From an uncultured Sphingobacteriaceae bacterium (GTDB lineage Bacteria; Bacteroidota; Bacteroidia; Sphingobacteriales; Sphingobacteriaceae), in contig CAMPKC010000011.1 in assembly GCA_946887045.1 (NCBI GenBank), positions 1 through 64,000 of the forward strand: a DNA stretch of 64,000 bases, given 5' to 3'. Positions 45,353 through 54,208 of the stretch are shown here, piece by piece; within the stretch, counting starts at the first letter, position 1; every line of letters starts with the position of its first letter. The notes below the pieces were generated by a model. That model did not search any database. It was not told the DNA's origin and was given only the letters and a program-made list of their open reading frames with translations. The position numbers were made by a program, and so were the translations under genes.

Positions 45353-46582
45353 TTATTTTAACTTCCTTAAAATAAAGAATATAATGATCAGAATAGCAAG
45401 GCAAGCGGTAAGGATTTTCGCAATTAAAAAGTCTTGCGTTTTTTCTACCCGTACAATTGTGGGTGCGTTTCCCTTTAGGTCGGGTACTATTTTTATTCTG
45501 GCACTTCTTGCAGAGTCTGCCTGGGCATTTAAATAATTAGCTACCGAATCTCTTAAGTCTGCGGAAGATTCACTCGCGACTTGGAAGCCGGAAAGATTCC
45601 CCATTTCTTTATATAAAAAAGCATACGCATCTTTTACTTCTGCCAATAAAAACAAATTGCCCCGTTGTGATGACAGTGTCTGAGCCTCTCTAAAATCGCG
45701 CGTTGCAAGATTGTAGTCTCTAATCTTAACTTTTACTCTTCCCAGGTTAATTAAAGAATTAATGATCCCTTCGACATCATTTAATTTCCGTGCTTGTGTA
45801 TTTGCCTGAATAAAAAACCATTTTGCTTCAGAATATCTGCTTTGACTGCGGTAAATTTTAGCCAAAACATCAAAGCAACCGATTCGACCTGCTTGGTAAC
45901 CTGTTGAGCGAAAAAACGGCAATGCGCTTTTTAGGATCAGTCTTTCGCCTTTTTTATATTGTTTCTGACGTCTGAAAATTTCAGCCTGTTTCAAATAAGA
46001 TATGCCCAGACGGGTTTTATCGTTTAGTCTATCAAATTCCCTTATTGCATACGAAACATGCCTGCTTGCATCTGAAAGATTATTTTGAGTCAGGGAAATA
46101 TCAGTTAAATGAAGTGCAATCAGGGCAGCCTGATTAAATTTTTCTGTCGATTGATAAAGCTTTTGAGCGGTTTTATAATAATAGGAAGCATCTTTCCAAG
46201 CGGCATTCTGCTCGTAAAATTTGGCCATAAGTACCAATGCATTTGCCTTTGAGCTTATATTTCCGGTTTGAGTGTAAATCTTTTCCGCGGTAAGAAACTC
46301 GGAGAAAGCCTCTTTTGTGTTGCCAATTCTTAACAAGGCGGAGGCCATACTTACCCTCACATCAGCAACCCAGTTTTCATCCAGATTAGCACTGCGTAAT
46401 GAAAGTGCTTTCTTTGAAAATTCTATGGCTTGATATTCATTGTCAGCTTTCGTCGCATGTTGCTGATAGTAAAGCGCATCTTTCCTTTCTTGAACTACAC
46501 TTTCTGCTTTATTTAGCGAGTCCAGAGAATGACCGTCCCGATAGGCGAAGAGAAGAAAAAAGATTAGTAAAATGCGAATCAT
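45353..46582 (-). CDS. TPR-repeat membrane protein (second of two related genes)
   Basis: 409 residues. Signal peptide (LLIFFLLFAYRDGHS), then about eight TPR-like units (SSKANALVLMAKFYEQNAAW, SLAKIYRSQSRYSEAKWFFIQ-like, LINLGRVKVKIRDYNLATRD). Then a C-terminal helix FLIAKILTACLAILIIIFFILRKLK. In Bacteroidota such TPR-TM modules usually precede a kinase domain (LytS or HTH type), but the protein ends after the helix. It is 48 bp upstream of the related TPR gene. It may act as a sensor half or scaffold. Confidence 0.8.
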   Translation of the reverse strand: MIRILLIFFLLFAYRDGHSLDSLNKAESVVQERKDALYYQQHATKADNEYQAIEFSKKALSLRSANLDENWVADVRVSMASALLRIGNTKEAFSEFLTAEKIYTQTGNISSKANALVLMAKFYEQNAAWKDASYYYKTAQKLYQSTEKFNQAALIALHLTDISLTQNNLSDASRHVSYAIREFDRLNDKTRLGISYLKQAEIFRRQKQYKKGERLILKSALPFFRSTGYQAGRIGCFDVLAKIYRSQSRYSEAKWFFIQANTQARKLNDVEGIINSLINLGRVKVKIRDYNLATRDFREAQTLSSQRGNLFLLAEVKDAYAFLYKEMGNLSGFQVASESSADLRDSVANYLNAQADSARSARIKIVPDLKGNAPTIVRVEKTQDFLIAKILTACLAILIIIFFILRKLK

Positions 46583-46694
46583 TCAAATAAACCCATCAAG
46601 TCCGTAAATCTATATCACGATGACATGCTTGTCGCGATAACGGTAAAAGGAATATACAAATAACTGAGATTAAATTGACTTGACGAATTCTGTA

Positions 46695-46725
46695 AAAAAG
46701 CCCCGGAACGAACCCGGAGCTTTTT
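46695..46725 (-). terminator. Terminator of the GH128-like gene
   Basis: AAAAAGC-C-CCGG / CCGG-A-GCTTTTT inverted repeat with T-run on the minus strand, just after the stop codon. Confidence 0.7.
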
Positions 46726-46729
46726 ATCT

Positions 46730-49700
46730 TTATTTTTTGATTATCAGCTGTTGACTAATCTTAGTTTTGCCGCTGTCGGTAACTTGCAGCAAATAGTTTC
46801 CCTCAGCGAGGTTTACAGGAAGTGTAATTTTCCCATCCAATAAAACACCGGCAGAAACTTTGCTGCCTCCCAAATTATATAAATTATATTGGTATGCTTT
46901 TGGACCAAGTCCCGAGATGTAAACATATTCGGTAGCCGGATTAGGGTAAACTATCACTTTTGGATTATCCTCAATCGAGATCAATTTCTTGATAGTGCTC
47001 TGATTCGCCAGGGCTACACTGTTTGCACAGGTACCTAATTGATCACCATGATTTAAATGCGCCTGAACCGAGCTTGCATCCACACATAAAACATTTCCGT
47101 TATGACAAATCAGTACCTTATCATTTTTGTTGCCGCAGGTTACGTCGTGTGTCCTGATAAGTATCGAAGCTGATGTTTGACAGCCCTTCGAATCAGTCAC
47201 AATTACAGAATAAGTTCCCGCGGCAGTAACAGCAATCGATTCGCTTGTCGCACCGGTGCTCCATAAGTAATTAAAAGATCCAGAACCTCCATCAGCCGTT
47301 GCGTGAATTGTTAATGAAGTAGGACCGTAGCCCAGGTAAATAGTGTTTTTCTTAGTAGAAATAGAGTCGATTGCATAAACATCAGGGATAATTGCCTGTA
47401 ATGGAAGGTTAACTGTAACAGTTGAAACAGCTGTATTTATATTGCCGTGAATATCGGTAACGGTCCAGTTAATTGTCGACTCGCCAGTATTGAAAATTCC
47501 ACTTGCATCCAAACCAGAACCACTTCTGGTAGTCGCTCCGTTTATGCTATACGCAACAGAAGAAATACCGCAATTGTCAGAAACACTCAGAAGGGGTATG
47601 CTGTAAGTCTCGCCTGCAAAACAGAAAAACTGATTGGAGTACGCACCAATTACAGGTTTTAAATTATCAACAACCTTCACCTCTGCAGTTGCCGAACTTT
47701 TATATCCCTTTTCATCTTTAGCGGTAAGCGTTACGATAATCGGAGTTCCGGTGCTCGCGCAATTAAAAGCAGTTGTGTCTAAGGCCAAAGTCAGAGAACC
47801 GTTATAACTAACAGAACCATTGTCGACCATTTCAGGATTTAAAGAAGCATTTCCGTTCTCATCCAGGAATATCTCGGCGTTTTTAACTAATACCATCGGT
47901 GGAGCAAAAACACTTAATTGCTGAATTACCGGCGGAGCAGCACGATATGTAGAGTCTCCGCTTTGATAAGCCGTAATCACAGTTACTCCTCTTCCAACAA
48001 GGCGAATTTTACCCTCGCTCGTTATGGTTGCAATACTTGTATCTGAACTGCTGTACGAAACCGGCAAAGAAGAAGATGCGGTTGCCGAAGGATCAAAATC
48101 ATCTTCACCAAGAACCTTTTCTGAGAATGGATTAAATGTTATGATCTGCTCCTCTTTCATAGCCTCCCCAATTTCAGCCTCGCTTAATGCCCTGTTAAAT
48201 ATTTTGAATTCATCAATAGAGCCTTTTAACAGCGGATCGTTGTACTGTGATTTACCAAGATAATTTTGGTTGGTAAGGCCCAAATCAGATGGTTTAATAA
48301 GCACCTTGTTTGCGGCAACAAAGCTACCGTTGATGTATAATTTAGCAGTATCAGCAAACTGGCTGATTGCAAAATGCATCCAGGTATTTAATGGAAAGCT
48401 GAATGGATAACTTACACTCTGCTCTCCGCTACCATTCTTAATTGTATATCGAACAGTAGATTTTCCGCCGCTAACATTTACCTGCGGTGTAAGGAACATA
48501 TATTTTGAGGTTCCCGCACCAAAATCAAAAATTCGCATCCAGTTAGAGAGAGCATCCATCTTTACCCAAGTAGATATAGTAAAGTCATTTAAGCCTGTAA
48601 GAAGACCCGGATTTAAGGACGCGTATGAAGTTCCCGTTCCATCAAGCTTCATTGCCCCGGCAGTATGTCCATCGGCGCGGGTTGCTGTAGCCGCAAAAGT
48701 TCCGTGATAACCGCCCCATGCATCTTCGGCAAAGCTTCCTTCGGCTTCGTCGAAATTAATATAAACGTATTGTCCCGCGGCAGGCGTTCCTTGTAAAACC
48801 TGAGTTTCCGTACTTCGACCTGCAGCATTTTGAGCGATAACTTTGTAATAATATGTTTTACCGTTAATCCTATCCTTGTCTTCATAACGAACGGCATTCA
48901 CATTGGTTGCGATAGTATCGAAAGTGCCGTTCTGTGTTTCAGACCGCAAGATGTCGTATTTTGCATCGTAAATAAAATCCCAGGTTAATATCACTTTGGC
49001 ATCACCCGAAGCTGCTCTTGGGTTACTTACACTATCCGGAGCCACCAAGTCTTTGGTCCTCAAATTTAAAACTGTAGAATTAACACTCTCGCCGGCAGAA
49101 TTTAACGCAGTAACAGCATAGTAATAATCGGTGGAAGGAGTTAAGCTAGTATCCTGATAAAGGAACTGGGTTGTTCTTCCATAAACTGTTTCAAAAGGAC
49201 CAGCCTCATTCAGCGACCTCTTTAAGTTGTATGAGCGGGCATTTGCACCGGCATTCCAATTCAGTTTGATAATTGACGAGGAAAGAACCTCGCCTGTTAG
49301 ACTTGTTGGCGGCGTTGGAGTCGCATCCCTCAGTACATCAAGAGTTGTTGAATATGCGAACTGATCGCCATTTAAGTTAAACGCTTTGACACGGTAGGTC
49401 GCTTTATCAAACACCGTATCAACATAGTTGAGAGTGCTGCCTTTAACATACCCCTGAACTTCATAAACTGGCAGAAAATCGGAATCTACTCCATTAACTT
49501 TCCGTTCAAGAATATATTTAGAACCTAATTCTCCATTTAAATCCTTCCAACTGAGGGTAACTTTAAAATAATCCTCACTATTTACCCGGCTGGATAATGG
49601 CGCAGCTACAAGTTTCCAGTTATGAACGTACGCTTTGTTGGACCGATAGGCAAAATCAGATTTATTGGCAGCATAGTATTTACCCGCCAGAGTAAGAGTG

Positions 49701-52057
49701 TCGCCCAGCACCATCGCTCTTTTATTTTCCACCCAGTCGTATATAGCATAGCGTTCAACAAAAGACGCAGTATCAAGCACCTGCAAGATGCCTTTCATGT
49801 CGTTGTATTGTTTTTCAAACTGGGCCGTCTGATCAGACGGCCAGCTTTCGGTCGTCCAGTTTGCGCCATTATTCCATTCCGTAATCCAGAGAGGACGCTT
49901 AACCCGGTCGTAAATACTCTTCAACTGCGAGTACCACTGCGCAGGTGTTAAACCTCCCCAGTAGCAGTGAATTGCTACATAGTCGACTCGGTAATTTAAC
50001 TGGTCGCATTTAGCCAGGAAGTTTGTAATCCAGCTTGAATGAGGACTGGCAGGTGCAGGCGAACCGATCCGCAATCCCGACTTCATCATTTCCGGCCACT
50101 GATTAAAAGCCTCATCAACGGTCATATTAGCCTGGTCAGGCCTGTCCGGCTCATTAAATCCAAGAAGATGATTTACATTCTTTTTGTTGTTTATATCTGT
50201 CCATGAAGGCCAGCCTGCATTTTGACGGATAATGGCATACTCGTAGTCGCTTGAAGGTCCGCCGCCTATATTCCAGTCGTAATACCAGGTAGAGTTTATT
50301 TTAGCCGGCGACCAACCAGCCTTTCCTTTTTTACTGGGCCAATCCCATTTAAATACTCGGATAAAAGAAACTGTGGTATCTAATCCTAAAGGCATTGCAT
50401 CGATAACCAGATCAGCATCATTCGCAATAAATACGCGACTGAAGCCAGATCCGTCTGCATTATTGGCAAAGGTAGCCATGTAACCCCTGCTTAATTTGAA
50501 GGATCGTATCTTATTATCAAAATCTCCCAAACTGTTGTGGTACTTATCTACTTCCAATGATCTTGTGGTTCCGGCCAGGTTCGGTTGGTCAAACACCTGC
50601 AAGGCGCGACTTGAGATCTGGTTTCCATTCGGGATGATAACTGTCCCGTTCTTATAAATACTGATGCGCACATTTGGGTTATTGGTCGCAGAGATTCCGT
50701 TTATGGTTACTTTATCCAGCCAATTAGCAATAACAACAGAAGGCTTTATATTGTCAAAAAACAGCCAGGCATCTTCAGAGTTTAATTCAACCGACGAATT
50801 TATGAGCGGTGTAGTTTCTCCTGTAAGATGAAAATCAGTTTTGCCGGATACAATGAAATTTTTATTGAACGAGGGCAGCATGTAAACCACATTTCCTGTT
50901 ATCATTACGTTCTGTTTTGGCGCCGCTAAAACCTCCGAAGGAGCGTAAGCACCTTCTTCGTAAGTTACTGACGAGACTTCCATATCAACCGAACCGTTCG
51001 GATAATTTTTCCCAAAAATGAACCTCGGGTTTACATTGATTTTATTTACCGCTAACTCAGCTATGGAATACAGCGCCCAATTTCCTGTAAAGGTTAAATA
51101 GTATTGTCCGGCTTCCTGGGAAGTAAAAACAAAGCTTTCTTTTTTGAAGGTCTTCGTTCCGGTAGTATTAAAAACATGCGAAGCAATTCTGCCGCTGGCA
51201 GCAGTTGTTTTCCCAATTCCAACAGTTATGGCCCTGCCGCCAGTAGCATTTGTAACATAGGCATGAAGCATCGAAAAATCATAGGTCTTGTTTGCTTCCA
51301 AGGTTACCGGATAGCTAAAACAAGCATCTTTATAGCCTGACCCATCCCACCTGATAAACATTAAGCGGCCAACATAGGGGCTTCCGTTATACATATGCAC
51401 ATTGCTGCCTGATGAGGCGTTTATGTCCATATATCGTATACCACTGCCTGAATTTGCGGTATTAAAAAGATTAACCGTAGTGCCGGTATAGGCCCATCCA
51501 TAATCACTCGGTCTGCCGGTATTATTCGGTGCCGTACCTGCCCAGTTTGCAATCAGTGTGGGCCCCTTACTGGTGTTTAACAAGTTATCAGATTCAAGGC
51601 CGCCTGAAATATCTTTGATGGCAGAAAGCGCTTGGGTTTGCACAAATACACCATTTTGATAAATATGCACCGATTGGTTATTAACGGCAATCCGGATGGT
51701 TTGGCTTTGGCCAGCATCTGAAGAAGTTAATGAGGTGCTCGAATTTAACGAAGATGTCCACTTCAAGGCAGTAGCATCCAGCGAAAGTCTGAAGCCTTTA
51801 ACTGAAGCATTACGAGCTTCAATGTCAAGCCCCCGGCCCGATGCAGAATTAACTTTCGCAACCACTTCAAGTGTGTAATTCTCTGCAATGGGCCGCTGCT
51901 TAACAACCGTATCGGCCTGTAAAGCATTTGAAAAAAACCGTGAAGATAAAACGGCTTCACTAAGAGTGCCTTTTGTAGGCAAGTTAGGTGCCTGGGCTGC
52001 CAAATCAAAGCTCAAAAAGCAGATCATAGCAATTACAGAAAGTAAAAGTTTTTTCAT
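46730..52057 (-). CDS. Giant T9SS-exported GH128-like multidomain protein
   Basis: 1775 residues. Signal peptide 1-21. Laminin-G-like or carbohydrate-binding sheets about 50-400. GH128-type barrel about 600-830 with HLLGFNEPDRPDQANM (acid/base Glu, about residue 634), CYWGG and PLWITEWNNGANW (nucleophile Glu, about 725). Two fibronectin III domains about 920-1090. A concanavalin-like LamG domain about 1100-1310 (DGTGTSYASLNPGLLTG). Ig-like/Big domain, HYR-like and SprB-like repeats (NYLWSTGATSESIAVTA). A type IX secretion C-terminal sorting domain ends it (VIVYPNPATEYVYISG). GH128 enzymes act on beta-1,3-glucans; the substrate here is inferred. Confidence 0.85.
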   Translation of the reverse strand: MKKLLLSVIAMICFLSFDLAAQAPNLPTKGTLSEAVLSSRFFSNALQADTVVKQRPIAENYTLEVVAKVNSASGRGLDIEARNASVKGFRLSLDATALKWTSSLNSSTSLTSSDAGQSQTIRIAVNNQSVHIYQNGVFVQTQALSAIKDISGGLESDNLLNTSKGPTLIANWAGTAPNNTGRPSDYGWAYTGTTVNLFNTANSGSGIRYMDINASSGSNVHMYNGSPYVGRLMFIRWDGSGYKDACFSYPVTLEANKTYDFSMLHAYVTNATGGRAITVGIGKTTAASGRIASHVFNTTGTKTFKKESFVFTSQEAGQYYLTFTGNWALYSIAELAVNKINVNPRFIFGKNYPNGSVDMEVSSVTYEEGAYAPSEVLAAPKQNVMITGNVVYMLPSFNKNFIVSGKTDFHLTGETTPLINSSVELNSEDAWLFFDNIKPSVVIANWLDKVTINGISATNNPNVRISIYKNGTVIIPNGNQISSRALQVFDQPNLAGTTRSLEVDKYHNSLGDFDNKIRSFKLSRGYMATFANNADGSGFSRVFIANDADLVIDAMPLGLDTTVSFIRVFKWDWPSKKGKAGWSPAKINSTWYYDWNIGGGPSSDYEYAIIRQNAGWPSWTDINNKKNVNHLLGFNEPDRPDQANMTVDEAFNQWPEMMKSGLRIGSPAPASPHSSWITNFLAKCDQLNYRVDYVAIHCYWGGLTPAQWYSQLKSIYDRVKRPLWITEWNNGANWTTESWPSDQTAQFEKQYNDMKGILQVLDTASFVERYAIYDWVENKRAMVLGDTLTLAGKYYAANKSDFAYRSNKAYVHNWKLVAAPLSSRVNSEDYFKVTLSWKDLNGELGSKYILERKVNGVDSDFLPVYEVQGYVKGSTLNYVDTVFDKATYRVKAFNLNGDQFAYSTTLDVLRDATPTPPTSLTGEVLSSSIIKLNWNAGANARSYNLKRSLNEAGPFETVYGRTTQFLYQDTSLTPSTDYYYAVTALNSAGESVNSTVLNLRTKDLVAPDSVSNPRAASGDAKVILTWDFIYDAKYDILRSETQNGTFDTIATNVNAVRYEDKDRINGKTYYYKVIAQNAAGRSTETQVLQGTPAAGQYVYINFDEAEGSFAEDAWGGYHGTFAATATRADGHTAGAMKLDGTGTSYASLNPGLLTGLNDFTISTWVKMDALSNWMRIFDFGAGTSKYMFLTPQVNVSGGKSTVRYTIKNGSGEQSVSYPFSFPLNTWMHFAISQFADTAKLYINGSFVAANKVLIKPSDLGLTNQNYLGKSQYNDPLLKGSIDEFKIFNRALSEAEIGEAMKEEQIITFNPFSEKVLGEDDFDPSATASSSLPVSYSSSDTSIATITSEGKIRLVGRGVTVITAYQSGDSTYRAAPPVIQQLSVFAPPMVLVKNAEIFLDENGNASLNPEMVDNGSVSYNGSLTLALDTTAFNCASTGTPIIVTLTAKDEKGYKSSATAEVKVVDNLKPVIGAYSNQFFCFAGETYSIPLLSVSDNCGISSVAYSINGATTRSGSGLDASGIFNTGESTINWTVTDIHGNINTAVSTVTVNLPLQAIIPDVYAIDSISTKKNTIYLGYGPTSLTIHATADGGSGSFNYLWSTGATSESIAVTAAGTYSVIVTDSKGCQTSASILIRTHDVTCGNKNDKVLICHNGNVLCVDASSVQAHLNHGDQLGTCANSVALANQSTIKKLISIEDNPKVIVYPNPATEYVYISGLGPKAYQYNLYNLGGSKVSAGVLLDGKITLPVNLAEGNYLLQVTDSGKTKISQQLIIKK

Positions 52058-52151
52058 AATTAATTGGTTAATAATTGGATAAAAATTTAAAATGGCTAGT
52101 TAAGGCCATTGCCCGCCAGTCAATTCGGTGTATTGCAATTGGTTAGCAAAA

Positions 52152-52159
52152 CAAACTTA
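52152..52159 (-). promoter_or_regulatory. Candidate -7 element of the GH128-like gene
   Basis: TAAGTTTG on the minus strand matches TAnnTTTG, with an implied leader of about 90 nt. No good -33 word. Confidence 0.35.
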
Positions 52160-52328
52160 GGCATGTTGTAAATTTTATATAAGGGTTAATCTGGTTTAAG
52201 TAGGGGGACAAATTATTATTTCTTGTTCAAATAGAGCTCTGAAACACAGACAGATTGCCATGTATTCTCACAGGAATGTGTTTGCACCACGAGGAGTGGC
52301 AGAATAAGAAGGATTTGGAACAATAAGC

Positions 52329-53177
52329 TCAGCTAAATACTACCGGCTCTTTATCGAAATAAGCCCAAACCATATATGGATGAGAGTCCGTATGGTAAAT
52401 TTCTCCTTTGGAAGAAATACAAATAACACCGGCGAAACCATCAAATGGTTTAAGCTCGGCCATGGATTTATCACAGGCTTCTTTTAACGTAAATCCGTCG
52501 ATCATACGGGTAGCGATTTTAGCGGCCAGGGCACCGCTTACAATATCTTCTCCAACACCAGTGCAAGAAACTGCAACAAAATCATTTGCATAGTTACCAG
52601 CAACAGTTGCCGAATCGCTTACTCGTCCCGGTATCTCAAAACCTTTTCCCCCTGTTGAGGTCGCTGCAGCCAACCGGCCTTCTTTATCAATGGCAACACA
52701 ACCAACCGTTCCTTTGCGAAAAGAATCATTTATTTTTTTCAAATACTGCTGCTTTCTCAATGGGGTTTCTGAATTATAGTATTCAAATCCATTTTTACGC
52801 GCAAAGGCGAGAGCTTCGGCACCGCTTAAAACCTTATCGTCAAAATCCATCAACTTTTTGGCAATAAAAATCGGATTCTTGACATCTTCAATATTAATAA
52901 CGCCCGAGAACTTCTTGGTAAATCCGTCCATTAAAGAAGCACTTAAACGAATCTTACCATCGCTTTGAATTTGCGAACCTAAGCCGGCATTAAACAATTC
53001 GCAGTTCTCTAATAAAGAAACTCCATAAACGACAGTATCGAGTGCGGAATGATTTTCCAGGTATTTTTGCGTCTTTTCAACAATCTCTCTCAGCGCATTT
53101 TGCTTTAATATTTTAACCTCTTCACTATCTGTCGACTCGCTGAAAAAGCCTCCATGAATGCTAACTTTTGGCTCCAT
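52329..53177 (-). CDS. Isoaspartyl peptidase / L-asparaginase-like Ntn hydrolase
   Basis: 282 residues. Type 2 asparaginase fold. The autocleavage site with nucleophilic Thr is in KGTVGCVAIDKEG, followed by LAAATSTGGKGFEIPGRVSDS and FVAVSCTGVGEDIVSG. This family hydrolyses beta-aspartyl dipeptides. Its gene starts 1 bp after the cyanophycinase stop, so it is the likely enzyme that splits the beta-Asp-Arg released from cyanophycin. Family call firm; substrate from context. Confidence 0.92.
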   Translation of the reverse strand: MEPKVSIHGGFFSESTDSEEVKILKQNALREIVEKTQKYLENHSALDTVVYGVSLLENCELFNAGLGSQIQSDGKIRLSASLMDGFTKKFSGVINIEDVKNPIFIAKKLMDFDDKVLSGAEALAFARKNGFEYYNSETPLRKQQYLKKINDSFRKGTVGCVAIDKEGRLAAATSTGGKGFEIPGRVSDSATVAGNYANDFVAVSCTGVGEDIVSGALAAKIATRMIDGFTLKEACDKSMAELKPFDGFAGVICISSKGEIYHTDSHPYMVWAYFDKEPVVFS

Positions 53178-53178
53178 T

Positions 53179-54087
53179 TTAATCCTTATCTTTCATTTTA
53201 AGATAAACTTCCTCTTCAACCTTAATGGCTTTATTTATGGTTAATTCATGTGTGTGCAAATCGTATTTATCAAAAATTGACATCACATGAACCTTTAAAT
53301 TATCGATCGAAACCGGCGAACCGATCTCTACATCATAAATACTGGTTTCGCTTATATATCGCCCGTCAACTAAAATTGTTAAACCCGAGCCAATTGCTTC
53401 TAAAGTTACCCCCTCGGTAATTAAAAGTCCGGCATCTTCGCCCAATCCAATACCAAGCATGCCCGGATTTGTGGCCACAGCATAAAATAGGCGGCCGATT
53501 CTTCCGCGTTGCACAAAATGGGTATCAACAATCACATCGTCAATTAAACCTAAGCCCCCGGTAATCTGTATTTCCCCTTTTATTAAAGCCTCACTGCTGC
53601 TCCCGCGATAAATCATATTCGAGGATGCAGCTGCTGCACCGGCAGAAGTACCTGCGAATATGAAATCCTCTTGTCGGTACCGCGTTTTTATTATCCGTAA
53701 AAATTCTGTTCCCCCAAAAATTGCTGTTAAGCGTAGCTGATCGCCACCGGAAAACATAACCACATCAGCATTTCTCACACGTTCCAGGGTCTCGGGCGCA
53801 TTTGCCTGTTCGCGGCTTCTAATATCGAGGACATGCACATTAGTTAACTGAAGTTGTTTGAAGGATTTTATATACTCTATTCCAACAAGCTCCGGAATTT
53901 TTGAAGCCGTAGTAATCACTTCAACTACAGAATCTGTTCCCTTCGCCGACTCGGTGATAATGCGTCTTAAAATCCCCTTTTCAAAAAATTTTATGTAATG
54001 TGGATGACTTATATTGTCGTTATAGCTCAAAGAGCTACCTAGGTCAACCGCACCCCCAATAATAATTAGCTTTCCTTTTGGAACCAT
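53179..54087 (-). CDS. cphB: Cyanophycinase
   Basis: 302 residues, peptidase family S51. The nucleophile elbow FAGTSAGAAAAS with Ser is seen near residue 147, plus IIIGGAVDLG at the N-terminus and FSGGDQLRL. It cuts cyanophycin to beta-Asp-Arg dipeptides. It is transcribed with the isoaspartyl peptidase (1 bp apart) and divergently from cyanophycin synthetase. No signal peptide, so it is intracellular like the granules. Confidence 0.95.
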   Translation of the reverse strand: MVPKGKLIIIGGAVDLGSSLSYNDNISHPHYIKFFEKGILRRIITESAKGTDSVVEVITTASKIPELVGIEYIKSFKQLQLTNVHVLDIRSREQANAPETLERVRNADVVMFSGGDQLRLTAIFGGTEFLRIIKTRYRQEDFIFAGTSAGAAAASSNMIYRGSSSEALIKGEIQITGGLGLIDDVIVDTHFVQRGRIGRLFYAVATNPGMLGIGLGEDAGLLITEGVTLEAIGSGLTILVDGRYISETSIYDVEIGSPVSIDNLKVHVMSIFDKYDLHTHELTINKAIKVEEEVYLKMKDKD

Positions 54088-54153
54088 ATTTCACAATAAC
54101 TATATAAATAAATCAAATAAGCGCCAATAAGTTTTTACGGCGGGGCTAAAACT

Positions 54154-54163
54154 GTTTGCAAAC
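54154..54163. promoter_or_regulatory. Palindrome in the cphA-cphB intergenic region
   Basis: A perfect 10-bp palindrome GTTTGCAAAC lies in the 121-bp divergent region, between start codons of synthesis and breakdown genes. Its location suits an operator, but the sequence is short and no regulator is identified. Confidence 0.25.
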
Positions 54164-54208
54164 TCCTGCCGTTATTATTTGATTGAGATAAAGCTGACAT
54201 TATTTTAT

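Noticed and set aside
41028..52218. Shared 18-mer GGGGGACAAATTATTATT near 41028 (inside the exonuclease gene) and near 52203 (intergenic)
   Set aside because: Two isolated copies, one within conserved coding sequence, with no flanking similarity; taken as chance.
54178..54208. Possible cphA promoter TTTG-N19-TATTTTAT
   Set aside because: Spacing is ideal, but the -7 word has two mismatches and would place transcription start after the start codon.
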